Shown: in pieces, positions 6,872 to 14,080 of the stretch | Layout: the number at the start of each line of letters is the position of its first letter | Numbering within the stretch: position 1 is the first letter of the stretch | NCBI GenBank assembly: GCA_021785055.1 | Contig: JAJYGS010000064.1 | Location: forward strand, 1 to 26,903 | Length of the DNA stretch: 26,903 nucleotides | Direction: 5' to 3' | From: Nitrospirota bacterium | Lineage (GTDB): Bacteria; Nitrospirota; JACRHJ01 | Position numbers and translations under genes: made by a program | The notes under the pieces: generated by a model | Told to the model about the DNA's origin: nothing | The model's input: only the letters and a program-made list of their open reading frames with translations | Database searches by the model: none

Positions 6872-8698
6872 ATGTGCGGAATAGTTGGTTACATAGGCGA
6901 AAGAAACGCCGTGCCCATACTCCTGGAAGGCTTAAGGAAGCTGGAGTACAGGGGGTACGATTCGACGGGTATCGCGTTTCTCAGGGACGGAAATCTCGAC
7001 ATCAGGCGCAGCGCAGGGAAGCTGAAAAACCTGGAATCTGCCATAGAGTCAGAAATAAGCTCCGGGATAGGTATCGGCCATACAAGGTGGGCTACGCACG
7101 GCAAGCCGTGCGAGGCCAACGCGCACCCGCACCGCTGGGGCAGGGTGGCGGTCGTTCATAACGGCATTATAGAAAACTACGCGGAACTTAAGGCGGAACT
7201 TTTAAGCCGCGGCCATAAATTCAGTTCCGAGACGGACACCGAGGTAATCGCCCACCTTATAGACGATCGGCTATTAAAAGGCCTGGACCTCGAATCCGCG
7301 GTAAGGCAAAGCCTTGGCGACTTAAAGGGCGCGTATGCGATAGGCGTTGTGGCGGAAGGCCGCCCGGATGTCCTTGTGGCCGCCCGCGCGGGCTGCCCGC
7401 TGGTGATAGGCCTGGGGGCGGGAGAATTTTTCATAGCCTCGGACCTCCCGCCGATTCTTGGATACACGAAGGAAACCATATTCCTCGACGACTATGAAAT
7501 GGCGGTGCTAAGCCGGGACGGTGTAAAAGTGACGGATCTATTTGGAAAATCAAGGAAAAAGGAAATCAGCCGGGTTATGTGGAATCCCGCTATGGCGGAG
7601 AAGGGCGGCTATAAGCACTTCATGTTAAAGGAGATTTACGAACAGCCGCAATCCATACGCGATACGTTTCTTGGCAGAATCGGCCCCTCCGGGGGGGTAT
7701 ATTTTGAGGATTTTCCCGTCCCTGAGGGTGTGTTAAGGGGGGCAAGGAAGGCCGCGCTTATCGCCTGCGGCACATCATGGCATTCGTGCCTGATAGCGAA
7801 GCTCTGGTTCGAGGAACTGGCCCGGCTGCCGGTGGAGGTGGACATCGCGTCTGAATTTCGCTACCGGAACCCGATCGTCGGCCCGGGCACGCTTTTTGTG
7901 GCGGTGACGCAGTCCGGCGAGACGGCTGATACCCTGGCCGCCATGCGCGAGGCGAAGAAGCTCGGAGCCGCCGCCGTGTCGATATGCAACGTCGTAGGCA
8001 GCACCGCCGCAAGGGAGGCCGACGGCGTGATATACACCCATGCAGGTCCGGAGATAGGCGTCGCATCCACCAAGGCCTTCACGGCCCAGCTCACGGCTCT
8101 CTTCCTGCTTGCCGTCCGCATCGGGGTTCTTCGGGGCATGCTGGATAACGACAGGGCTGCGGCCCTGCTCGAAGAGCTCTCCGCCATGCCGGAAAAGGTC
8201 GAGCGGACGCTTGCCCTGATGGAAGAGGAGATGGGCCTCCTTGCCAAGACCTTCTGCAAGGCCCGCGATTTCCTTTACCTTGGCCGCGGATACAACTACC
8301 CGGTGGCGCTTGAGGGGGCGCTCAAACTCAAGGAGATTTCCTATATACACGCCGAAGGCTATGCCGCGGGTGAGATGAAGCACGGGCCGATAGCGCTTAT
8401 AGACGAAAACATGCCCGTGGTAGTCCTGGCGCCTTCGGACGACGTGTTCGAGAAGGTCGTTTCCAATATCGAAGAGGTCCGTTCGCGGGGCGGGCAGGTT
8501 ATCGCCTTTACCACGAACGGAGACGGAAAGCTGGAGGGGAAGGCAGATTATTTGTACCGGGTGCCCGACACCGTCCCATGTCTGACGCCTATGCTCATGG
8601 CCGTGCCCCTCCAGCTCCTCGCTTACAGGATTGCGCTCTTAAGGGGGAGCGATGTGGATCAGCCCCGGAACCTGGCAAAGAGCGTAACGGTGGAATAA
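6872..8698 (+). CDS. glmS: GlmS, glutamine--fructose-6-phosphate aminotransferase (isomerizing)
   Basis: GlmS makes glucosamine-6-phosphate from fructose-6-phosphate and glutamine, the entry to UDP-GlcNAc. The start is set at ATG 6872, giving MCGIVGYIGERNAV, because Cys2 must become the N-terminal nucleophile after Met removal; an upstream in-frame ATG at 6839 would bury it. GGGAGG lies at 6855-6860. The glutaminase domain shows GIGHTRWATHG, HNGIIENY and the TDTEVIAHL block. The two SIS domains carry ACGTSWH, VTQSGETADT, EIGVASTKAFTAQ, and KEISYIHAEGYAAGEMKHGP near the end, finishing with QPRNLAKSVTVE. The length is 608 aa against about 609 in E. coli. No glmS ribozyme fits the 29-nt gap upstream. 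In this cluster it probably boosts UDP-GlcNAc supply for the sugar-modifying enzymes that follow. Confidence 0.97.
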   Translation: MCGIVGYIGERNAVPILLEGLRKLEYRGYDSTGIAFLRDGNLDIRRSAGKLKNLESAIESEISSGIGIGHTRWATHGKPCEANAHPHRWGRVAVVHNGIIENYAELKAELLSRGHKFSSETDTEVIAHLIDDRLLKGLDLESAVRQSLGDLKGAYAIGVVAEGRPDVLVAARAGCPLVIGLGAGEFFIASDLPPILGYTKETIFLDDYEMAVLSRDGVKVTDLFGKSRKKEISRVMWNPAMAEKGGYKHFMLKEIYEQPQSIRDTFLGRIGPSGGVYFEDFPVPEGVLRGARKAALIACGTSWHSCLIAKLWFEELARLPVEVDIASEFRYRNPIVGPGTLFVAVTQSGETADTLAAMREAKKLGAAAVSICNVVGSTAAREADGVIYTHAGPEIGVASTKAFTAQLTALFLLAVRIGVLRGMLDNDRAAALLEELSAMPEKVERTLALMEEEMGLLAKTFCKARDFLYLGRGYNYPVALEGALKLKEISYIHAEGYAAGEMKHGPIALIDENMPVVVLAPSDDVFEKVVSNIEEVRSRGGQVIAFTTNGDGKLEGKADYLYRVPDTVPCLTPMLMAVPLQLLAYRIALLRGSDVDQPRNLAKSVTVE

Positions 8699-8721
8699 TT
8701 AAATTTACCCTGGGGGTCATC

Positions 8722-10089
8722 ATGGAAACTCTTACGGAAAGAAACGGGAGCGGGAAGCTTAAGACGGCAGACATTTTCGAGACCCTGCTCGAAAAAATCG
8801 AAACGCGGAAGGCGACGGTGGGCGTAATCGGACTGGGATACGTCGGCCTGCCGCTTGTCCAGGCCTTCGCCGGGGCCGGGTTCCCGGTAATAGGCTTTGA
8901 CAACGACATGGAGAAGATAGACCGTCTCGCAACGGGAAAAAGCTACATAAAGCATATCGCCGACGCCTCCGTCGCCGAGCTGGCCGCATCCGGCAGGTTT
9001 TCCGCGACTGCCGACTTCGAAAGGCTTGGGGATGCGGACTGCGTTATCATCTGCGTCCCCACGCCGCTAAACGACTACAGGGAGCCAGACCTCTCTTATG
9101 TCCTTAGCTCGACCGAGGCGGCGGCAAGGGCGCTTAAGCCGGGCCAGCTCGTTATACTCGAATCCACCACGTATCCCGGCACGACGGACGAGGAGATGCG
9201 CGCCGTCCTCGAGAAGACCGGGCTCAGGGCCGGCAGGGACTTCTTCCTGGCGTTTTCACCGGAGCGCGAGGACCCGAATAACGGGAGCTTCAATACCTCC
9301 ACAATACCCAAGGTCGTCGGCGGATACACCGGCAGGTGCCTGAAGGCCGCGAACGCCCTGTACGGCAGCATCATCAAGAGGACCGTCCCGGTATCCTCGA
9401 CCCGCGTAGCCGAGGCGACGAAACTCCTTGAGAACATATTCCGGAGCGTGAACATCGCCCTGGTAAACGAACTGAAGGTGCTCTTCGACCGCATGGACAT
9501 AGACGTCTGGGAGGTAATCTCCGCCGCCTCCACCAAGCCCTTCGGCTACATGCCGTTCTATCCGGGGCCGGGCCTGGGCGGTCACTGCATCCCGATAGAC
9601 CCGTTCTATCTCACCTGGAAGGCCCGGAAATACGACTTCCATACCCGCTTTATCGAGCTTGCGGGCGAGATAATAACCTACATGCCCTACTACGTCATAG
9701 AGAAGACGGCGCAGGCGCTTAACCGCCAGGGCAAGGCGCTGAAAGGCGCGAAGCTCCTTGTGCTCGGCGTGGCGTACAAGAAGAACGTGGACGACATGCG
9801 GGAATCCCCGGCGCTGAAGGTCGTTGAGCTTTTGATGGCGAATGAGGCGAAGGTGGATTACTCGGACCCGTACGTTCCGAAGATACCGAAGCTTCGGAAA
9901 TACAGGCTCGACATGACCTCCGTGGTCTTGAACGAAAAGAACCTCTCCAGGTACGACGCGGTGATAATACTCACCGACCACAGCGGCTTCGACTACGAAT
10001 TCATATACGAGAACGCAAGCCTGATAATCGACACCAGGAACGCCATGGCGGTGGTCAAGGACACCAAAAAGAAGATATTCAAGGCATAA
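8722..10089 (+). CDS. wbpA: WbpA-type UDP-N-acetylglucosamine 6-dehydrogenase
   Basis: This 455-aa NAD-dependent nucleotide-sugar dehydrogenase is predicted to oxidise UDP-GlcNAc twice at C6 to UDP-GlcNAcA. It has a Rossmann start VGVIGLGYVGLPLV (GLGYVG at 37-42), VIICVPTPL, LESTTYPGTTDEEM, FSPEREDPNN, a Lys in EATKLLEN (K234) and the catalytic Cys289 in GPGLGGHCIPIDPFYL. The last motif, with IDPFYLTWKAR, is the version typical of the WbpA/WbpO branch rather than UDP-glucose dehydrogenase. The frame is open upstream into glmS to 8578, but ATG 8722 is the only start that avoids a 121-nt overlap and begins near the usual N-terminus. It is followed by WbpB, WbpD and WbpE functions, which supports UDP-GlcNAc as the substrate. 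Confidence 0.92.
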   Translation: METLTERNGSGKLKTADIFETLLEKIETRKATVGVIGLGYVGLPLVQAFAGAGFPVIGFDNDMEKIDRLATGKSYIKHIADASVAELAASGRFSATADFERLGDADCVIICVPTPLNDYREPDLSYVLSSTEAAARALKPGQLVILESTTYPGTTDEEMRAVLEKTGLRAGRDFFLAFSPEREDPNNGSFNTSTIPKVVGGYTGRCLKAANALYGSIIKRTVPVSSTRVAEATKLLENIFRSVNIALVNELKVLFDRMDIDVWEVISAASTKPFGYMPFYPGPGLGGHCIPIDPFYLTWKARKYDFHTRFIELAGEIITYMPYYVIEKTAQALNRQGKALKGAKLLVLGVAYKKNVDDMRESPALKVVELLMANEAKVDYSDPYVPKIPKLRKYRLDMTSVVLNEKNLSRYDAVIILTDHSGFDYEFIYENASLIIDTRNAMAVVKDTKKKIFKA

Positions 10090-10103
10090 GGGAGGCAAAA
10101 AAC

Positions 10104-11705
10104 ATGAGAAATCCGGCGGCGGACAGGCCCGTTGCGGTAGCGGCCGTAGGCGCGGGATACTGGGGCAAAAACATCATCAGGACCCTGCACAGGCTGTGCG
10201 CGCTCTCGTGCGTCTGCGACACGGACGAGATAGCGCTCGAAGCGCAGAGGGAAACCTACGTGGGAGTGCGCACGGAGACGAACTATAGGGCCGTGCTGGG
10301 CGACAAAGGAATTGCCGCCGTCGCCATAGCGTCTCCTGCGGCAGCCCACGCGGATATGATACGGCAGGCGCTTGAGGCCGGGAAGGACGTCTTCGTGGAA
10401 AAGCCGCTATGCCTCTCCGAATCCGAGGGCGAATCCCTCGTGTCGCTCGCGGCGGGCCTTGGCCGGGTGCTGATGGTCGGGCACCTGCTGCATTACCACG
10501 ACGCAGTGATAAAACTCGAAGAGATGATAAGCAGGGGCGAGATGGGGAAGCTTTATTACGTATACTCGAACCGCCTGAACATAGGAAAGTTCCGGAGCGA
10601 AGAGAACGCGCTCTGGAGCTTTGCGCCGCACGACGTCTCCGTGGCGCTGGGGTTGGCCGGGGAGACGCCGTCGGAGGTATTCTGCGGAGGCGGGGCCTTC
10701 CTGCAAAACGGCGTCCACGACAGCGCATGCGCCTTTTTAAGCTTCCCCTCCGGCATGAAGGCGCACATATTCGTAAGCTGGCTGAATCCCTGCAAGGAGC
10801 AGAAGCTGGTGGTGGTCGGAAGCCGGAAGATGGCGGTTTTCGACGACACGCAGAAGGAGAGAAAGCTCCTTGTCTATCCGCACGAGATAAGCTGGAAAGG
10901 GAAAATCCCGGCGCCGGAGAAAAAGGACGCGGAGGTCATCGAGCTTCCGGGGACGGAGCCTCTTTTAAACGAGATCTCCCATTTCCTGCAATGCGTAAGG
11001 GAGAGGAAATCTCCCGTGACGGACGGCGCGGAGGGCCTAAGGGTGCTCCGTGTGCTCCAGGCATGCCAGAAATCGCTCGACGAGGGAGAGAAAATCTCCC
11101 TGCCGGGCGAAAAAGGGAAATTTTTCGCCCATCCGAGCGCCGTCATCGACCAGCCTGCGCATATAGGCGAAGGCACGTCCATCTGGCACTTTTCGCACGT
11201 GATGAAAGACAGCAGAATAGGACGCGGCTGCAACATCGGCCAGAACGTCGTAATCTCCTCCGGAGCGAAGATAGGCGACAACGTGAAGATACAGAACAAT
11301 GTCTCCGTGTATACAGGCGTAACCCTGGAGGACGGCGTATTCTGCGGGCCGTCGATGGTGTTTACCAACGTGACGAACCCCAGAAGCCGCATATCCCGGC
11401 GCCATGAGTACAGACCGACAATAGTCCGTGAGGGCGCGACGCTGGGCGCCAACTGCACCGTGGTCTGCGGACATGTTATAGGCCGTTTTGCGTTTGTGGG
11501 CGCGGGCGCGGTGGTGACAAAAGACGTGCCGGATTATGCATTGGTGGTGGGGAACCCGGCGCGGGTAGCGGGATACATGTGCGAGTGCGGCGTAAGACTT
11601 AATATCGACGGAGACGAAGCGACATGCCCCTCATGCGGCGCGCCGTATGAAAAGAGGGGCGGCAAAATCGGGAGGAGGCAGGACATTGAGAGTACCGTTG
11701 CTTGA
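10104..11705 (+). CDS. WbpB-WbpD fusion: Gfo/Idh/MocA oxidoreductase plus left-handed beta-helix N-acetyltransferase
   Basis: This 533-aa protein joins two enzymes that are separate in Pseudomonas. Residues 8-335 are a WbpB/WlbA-type NAD oxidoreductase (AVGAGYWGKNI, VEKPLCL with K100, APHDVS with H176) that would oxidise C3 of UDP-GlcNAcA. Residues 341-490 are a WbpD/WlbB-type hexapeptide acetyltransferase (HPSAVIDQPAHIGEG, IGQNVVISSGAKIGDNVKIQ, GPSMVFTNVTNPRS, GATLGANCTVVCG) that would acetylate the 3-amino group. The tail has a CXC...CXXC pattern (C493, C495, C508, C511), resembling a small zinc ribbon. GGGAGG at 10090-10095 sets ATG 10104. The aminotransferase acting between these two steps is the next gene, whose start overlaps this gene by 20 nt. 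No frameshift is visible at the junction. Confidence 0.92.
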   Translation: MRNPAADRPVAVAAVGAGYWGKNIIRTLHRLCALSCVCDTDEIALEAQRETYVGVRTETNYRAVLGDKGIAAVAIASPAAAHADMIRQALEAGKDVFVEKPLCLSESEGESLVSLAAGLGRVLMVGHLLHYHDAVIKLEEMISRGEMGKLYYVYSNRLNIGKFRSEENALWSFAPHDVSVALGLAGETPSEVFCGGGAFLQNGVHDSACAFLSFPSGMKAHIFVSWLNPCKEQKLVVVGSRKMAVFDDTQKERKLLVYPHEISWKGKIPAPEKKDAEVIELPGTEPLLNEISHFLQCVRERKSPVTDGAEGLRVLRVLQACQKSLDEGEKISLPGEKGKFFAHPSAVIDQPAHIGEGTSIWHFSHVMKDSRIGRGCNIGQNVVISSGAKIGDNVKIQNNVSVYTGVTLEDGVFCGPSMVFTNVTNPRSRISRRHEYRPTIVREGATLGANCTVVCGHVIGRFAFVGAGAVVTKDVPDYALVVGNPARVAGYMCECGVRLNIDGDEATCPSCGAPYEKRGGKIGRRQDIESTVA

Positions 11706-12810
11706 CCTCAAGGCGCAGTATGGCCAAATAAGAGAGGAAATTATCGGGGCCGTCATGGAGGTGCTGGAGACCCAGCACTTTATCCTGGGGCCGAAGGTGG
11801 CGGAGCTTGAAGAGCAGGTGGCCCGCTATTCGGCGGCGAGATGGGGGATAGGGGTGTCCTCCGGCTCCGACGCGCTTCTTGTATCGCTTATGGCGCTTGA
11901 TGCCGGGAAAGGAGATTATGTCATCACCACTCCGTATACCTTTTTCGCCACGGCGGGCGCGGTCGCAAGGCTCGGCGCGACGCCTGTATTTGCGGACATA
12001 GACCCCAGGACTTATAACATAGACCCGGATAAAATAGCCGATGCGGCGGAAAAGATACCAAAGGGCAGACTCAAGGCGATTATACCGGTGCATCTGTACG
12101 GCCAGTGCTGCGACATGGACGCGATTATGGAAATAGCCCGCGGGCACGGCGCGGCGGTAATCGAGGACGCGGCCCAGGCCATAGGCGCGAGGGACGTAAA
12201 GGGCCGGCCGGCCGGAAGCGTCGGGGATGCGGGATGCTTCTCGTTCTTCCCAAGCAAGAACCTGGGCGCCCTGGGAGACGGAGGCATGGTCGTGACAAAC
12301 CGAGACGACATGAAGGAGAAGCTTACCTTGCTGCGCGCGCACGGGAGCAGCCCGAAATACTTTCACAAGGTAATCGGCGGGAACTTCCGCCTTGACGCCA
12401 TCCAGGCGGCGGCGCTGTCGATAAAGCTAAAACACCTGGACCTCTGGAGCGAGAAGAGGCGGGAGAATGCGAACCTCTACAACATGCTTCTGGCCGACGC
12501 GGGCGTCCCGGTCAAGACCCCGCATGTCGAAAAAGGGTGCAGACATATATTCAACCAATACGTAATCCGCGCGAAGGACAGGGACAGGCTGGCGGGCTTT
12601 CTGAAGGAGCGGGGCGTGGGCACCGAAGTTTACTACCCGCTCCCGATGCACCTCCAGGAGTGTTTCGGCTGCCTGGGCTATGGGCAGGGCGATTTCCCGG
12701 AGAGCGAAGGTGCCGCGAAAGAGACGCTTGCGCTCCCCGTGTATCCGGAACTCAGCTCCGAAGCGATAGGTTACGTAGTGGAACGGATCAAGGAATTCTA
12801 CGCCGCATAG
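11686..12810 (+). CDS. wbpE: WbpE-type DegT/DnrJ/EryC1 aminotransferase (TTG start)
   Basis: This 374-aa PLP-dependent aminotransferase is predicted to convert the 3-keto product of the WbpB domain to the 3-amino sugar using glutamate. Motifs: VPLLDLKAQY at the N-terminus, SGSDALLVSLMAL, TTPYTFFATAGAVARLGATP, DIDPRTYNIDP, VIEDAAQAIGA and SFFPSKNLGALGDGG with the PLP Lys191. The start is TTG 11686: the strong ribosome site GGAGGAGG (11671-11678) sits 7 nt before it, and the family sequence begins at LRVPLLDL. A longer in-frame ATG at 11647 would add 13 residues without family similarity and would swallow the ribosome site. The 20-nt overlap with the preceding gene suggests translational coupling. 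Confidence 0.9.
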   Translation: MRVPLLDLKAQYGQIREEIIGAVMEVLETQHFILGPKVAELEEQVARYSAARWGIGVSSGSDALLVSLMALDAGKGDYVITTPYTFFATAGAVARLGATPVFADIDPRTYNIDPDKIADAAEKIPKGRLKAIIPVHLYGQCCDMDAIMEIARGHGAAVIEDAAQAIGARDVKGRPAGSVGDAGCFSFFPSKNLGALGDGGMVVTNRDDMKEKLTLLRAHGSSPKYFHKVIGGNFRLDAIQAAALSIKLKHLDLWSEKRRENANLYNMLLADAGVPVKTPHVEKGCRHIFNQYVIRAKDRDRLAGFLKERGVGTEVYYPLPMHLQECFGCLGYGQGDFPESEGAAKETLALPVYPELSSEAIGYVVERIKEFYAA

Positions 12811-12828
12811 CATCATAGGGAGTCCGCC

Positions 12829-14064
12829 ATGAAAAAAATGTTTATACCTTTTTCCGTACCCTACATCGACAAGGAAGAGATAGATTCCGTTGTCGATACG
12901 CTTAAGTCCGGCTGGCTCACGACGGGGCCGAAGACGAGACAGTTCGAGGCGGATTTCGCCTCTTACATCGGATGCAGGCACGCCGTCGCCGTGAGCTCCT
13001 GTACGGCGGCCCTGCACCTGGCGATGGACGCGATAGGCGCGGGCAGAGGCGACATAATCCTCACCACCCCCATGACGTTCGCCGCGACAGCCGAGGTCAT
13101 AGAATACATGGGCGCGAGGCCGGTATTCGTGGACATAGACCCGGGGACACTGAACATGTCTCCGGAGCGGCTGGAAGATACACTGAAGAAAATGACCCCG
13201 GAGGAGCTTGAAAGAGTCAAGGCGGTTATACCCGTGCACATGGCCGGACAGCCCTGCGACATGGACGCCATAACCGGGATTGCCGAAAAATACGGACTGA
13301 AGGTCGTGGAGGACGCGGCGCACACCATGCCGGCAAGGTATAAGGGGCGGATGATAGGCTCTATAAGCCCGATTACCTGTTTTTCCTTTTATCCGACGAA
13401 ATGCATCACGTCGGCTGAAGGCGGGATGCTGACCACGGACGACGACAAATACGCCGAGCGCATGCGCATCATGAGCCTGCACGGAATCAGCAAGGGCGCC
13501 TGGAACCGCTATTCCAAGGAAGGCTCGTGGTATTACGAAGTGCTTCAGCCCGGATTCAAGTATAACCTCCCGGACGTGCTCTCCGCCATAGGAATAAGCC
13601 AGCTCAGGCGCTCCGAGAGCCTGCTGGATATGCGGATGAGGCATGCCGAGGTCTACAGCCACGCCTTCAGGGATATGCCGGGGATAGAGCTGCCGGAGGT
13701 CTCGTCCGACGTAGAGCACTCGTGGCACCTCTACATCATAAAGCTGAACCTTGAGATGTTAAGCATCGACAGGGGCAGGTTCATAGAAGAGCTTCGCTCG
13801 CGCGGGGTATTCGCCTCCGTGCACTTCATCCCGCTTCACCTGCATCCATACTACAGGGAGAAATACGGCTACGGGCCGTCCGACTTTCCGATGGCCGAGA
13901 GCCAGTACAGGAGAATGCTCTCGCTGCCGTTCTATCCGAAGATGACGGATGAAGAACTGGACTACGTGATAGAAACTGTCAGGGAGGTGTTGGAACGTAA
14001 CTATGTGAAACAGGCCGCGGCAGCCGACGGCAGCCGGTCGACCGGCGGCAGAGTCGCAGCGTAA
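12829..14064 (+). CDS. Second DegT/DnrJ/EryC1 sugar aminotransferase
   Basis: This 411-aa PLP aminotransferase is clearly different from its neighbour (only family-level similarity). Motifs: IPFSVPYIDKEEIDSVVDTL, SGWLTTGPKTRQFE, SSCTAALHLAMDAIG, LTTPMTFAATAEVIEYMGARPVFVDID, VEDAAHTMPA and FSFYPTKCITSAEGGM with PLP Lys191. The N-terminal SGWLTTGP block is common in enzymes that aminate 4-keto-6-deoxy sugars (PglE, PseC, ArnB groups). The next gene encodes a UDP-GlcNAc 4,6-dehydratase, so a C4 amination of UDP-4-keto-6-deoxy-GlcNAc is the best guess; the stereochemistry cannot be read. GGGAG lies before ATG 12829. The C-terminal about 20 residues (Ala, Ser and Gly rich) look like a variable tail. 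Confidence 0.88.
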   Translation: MKKMFIPFSVPYIDKEEIDSVVDTLKSGWLTTGPKTRQFEADFASYIGCRHAVAVSSCTAALHLAMDAIGAGRGDIILTTPMTFAATAEVIEYMGARPVFVDIDPGTLNMSPERLEDTLKKMTPEELERVKAVIPVHMAGQPCDMDAITGIAEKYGLKVVEDAAHTMPARYKGRMIGSISPITCFSFYPTKCITSAEGGMLTTDDDKYAERMRIMSLHGISKGAWNRYSKEGSWYYEVLQPGFKYNLPDVLSAIGISQLRRSESLLDMRMRHAEVYSHAFRDMPGIELPEVSSDVEHSWHLYIIKLNLEMLSIDRGRFIEELRSRGVFASVHFIPLHLHPYYREKYGYGPSDFPMAESQYRRMLSLPFYPKMTDEELDYVIETVREVLERNYVKQAAAADGSRSTGGRVAA

Positions 14065-14080
14065 GGGAGTAATACCTTAG

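Noticed and set aside
9256..10098. 280-codon - strand frame opposite wbpA
   Set aside because: Shadow of a conserved dehydrogenase; its translation mirrors the codon pattern and has no family features.
12427..13728. 433-codon open frame on the - strand opposite the second aminotransferase
   Set aside because: Antisense shadow of two real DegT genes, with no recognisable motif or ribosome site.
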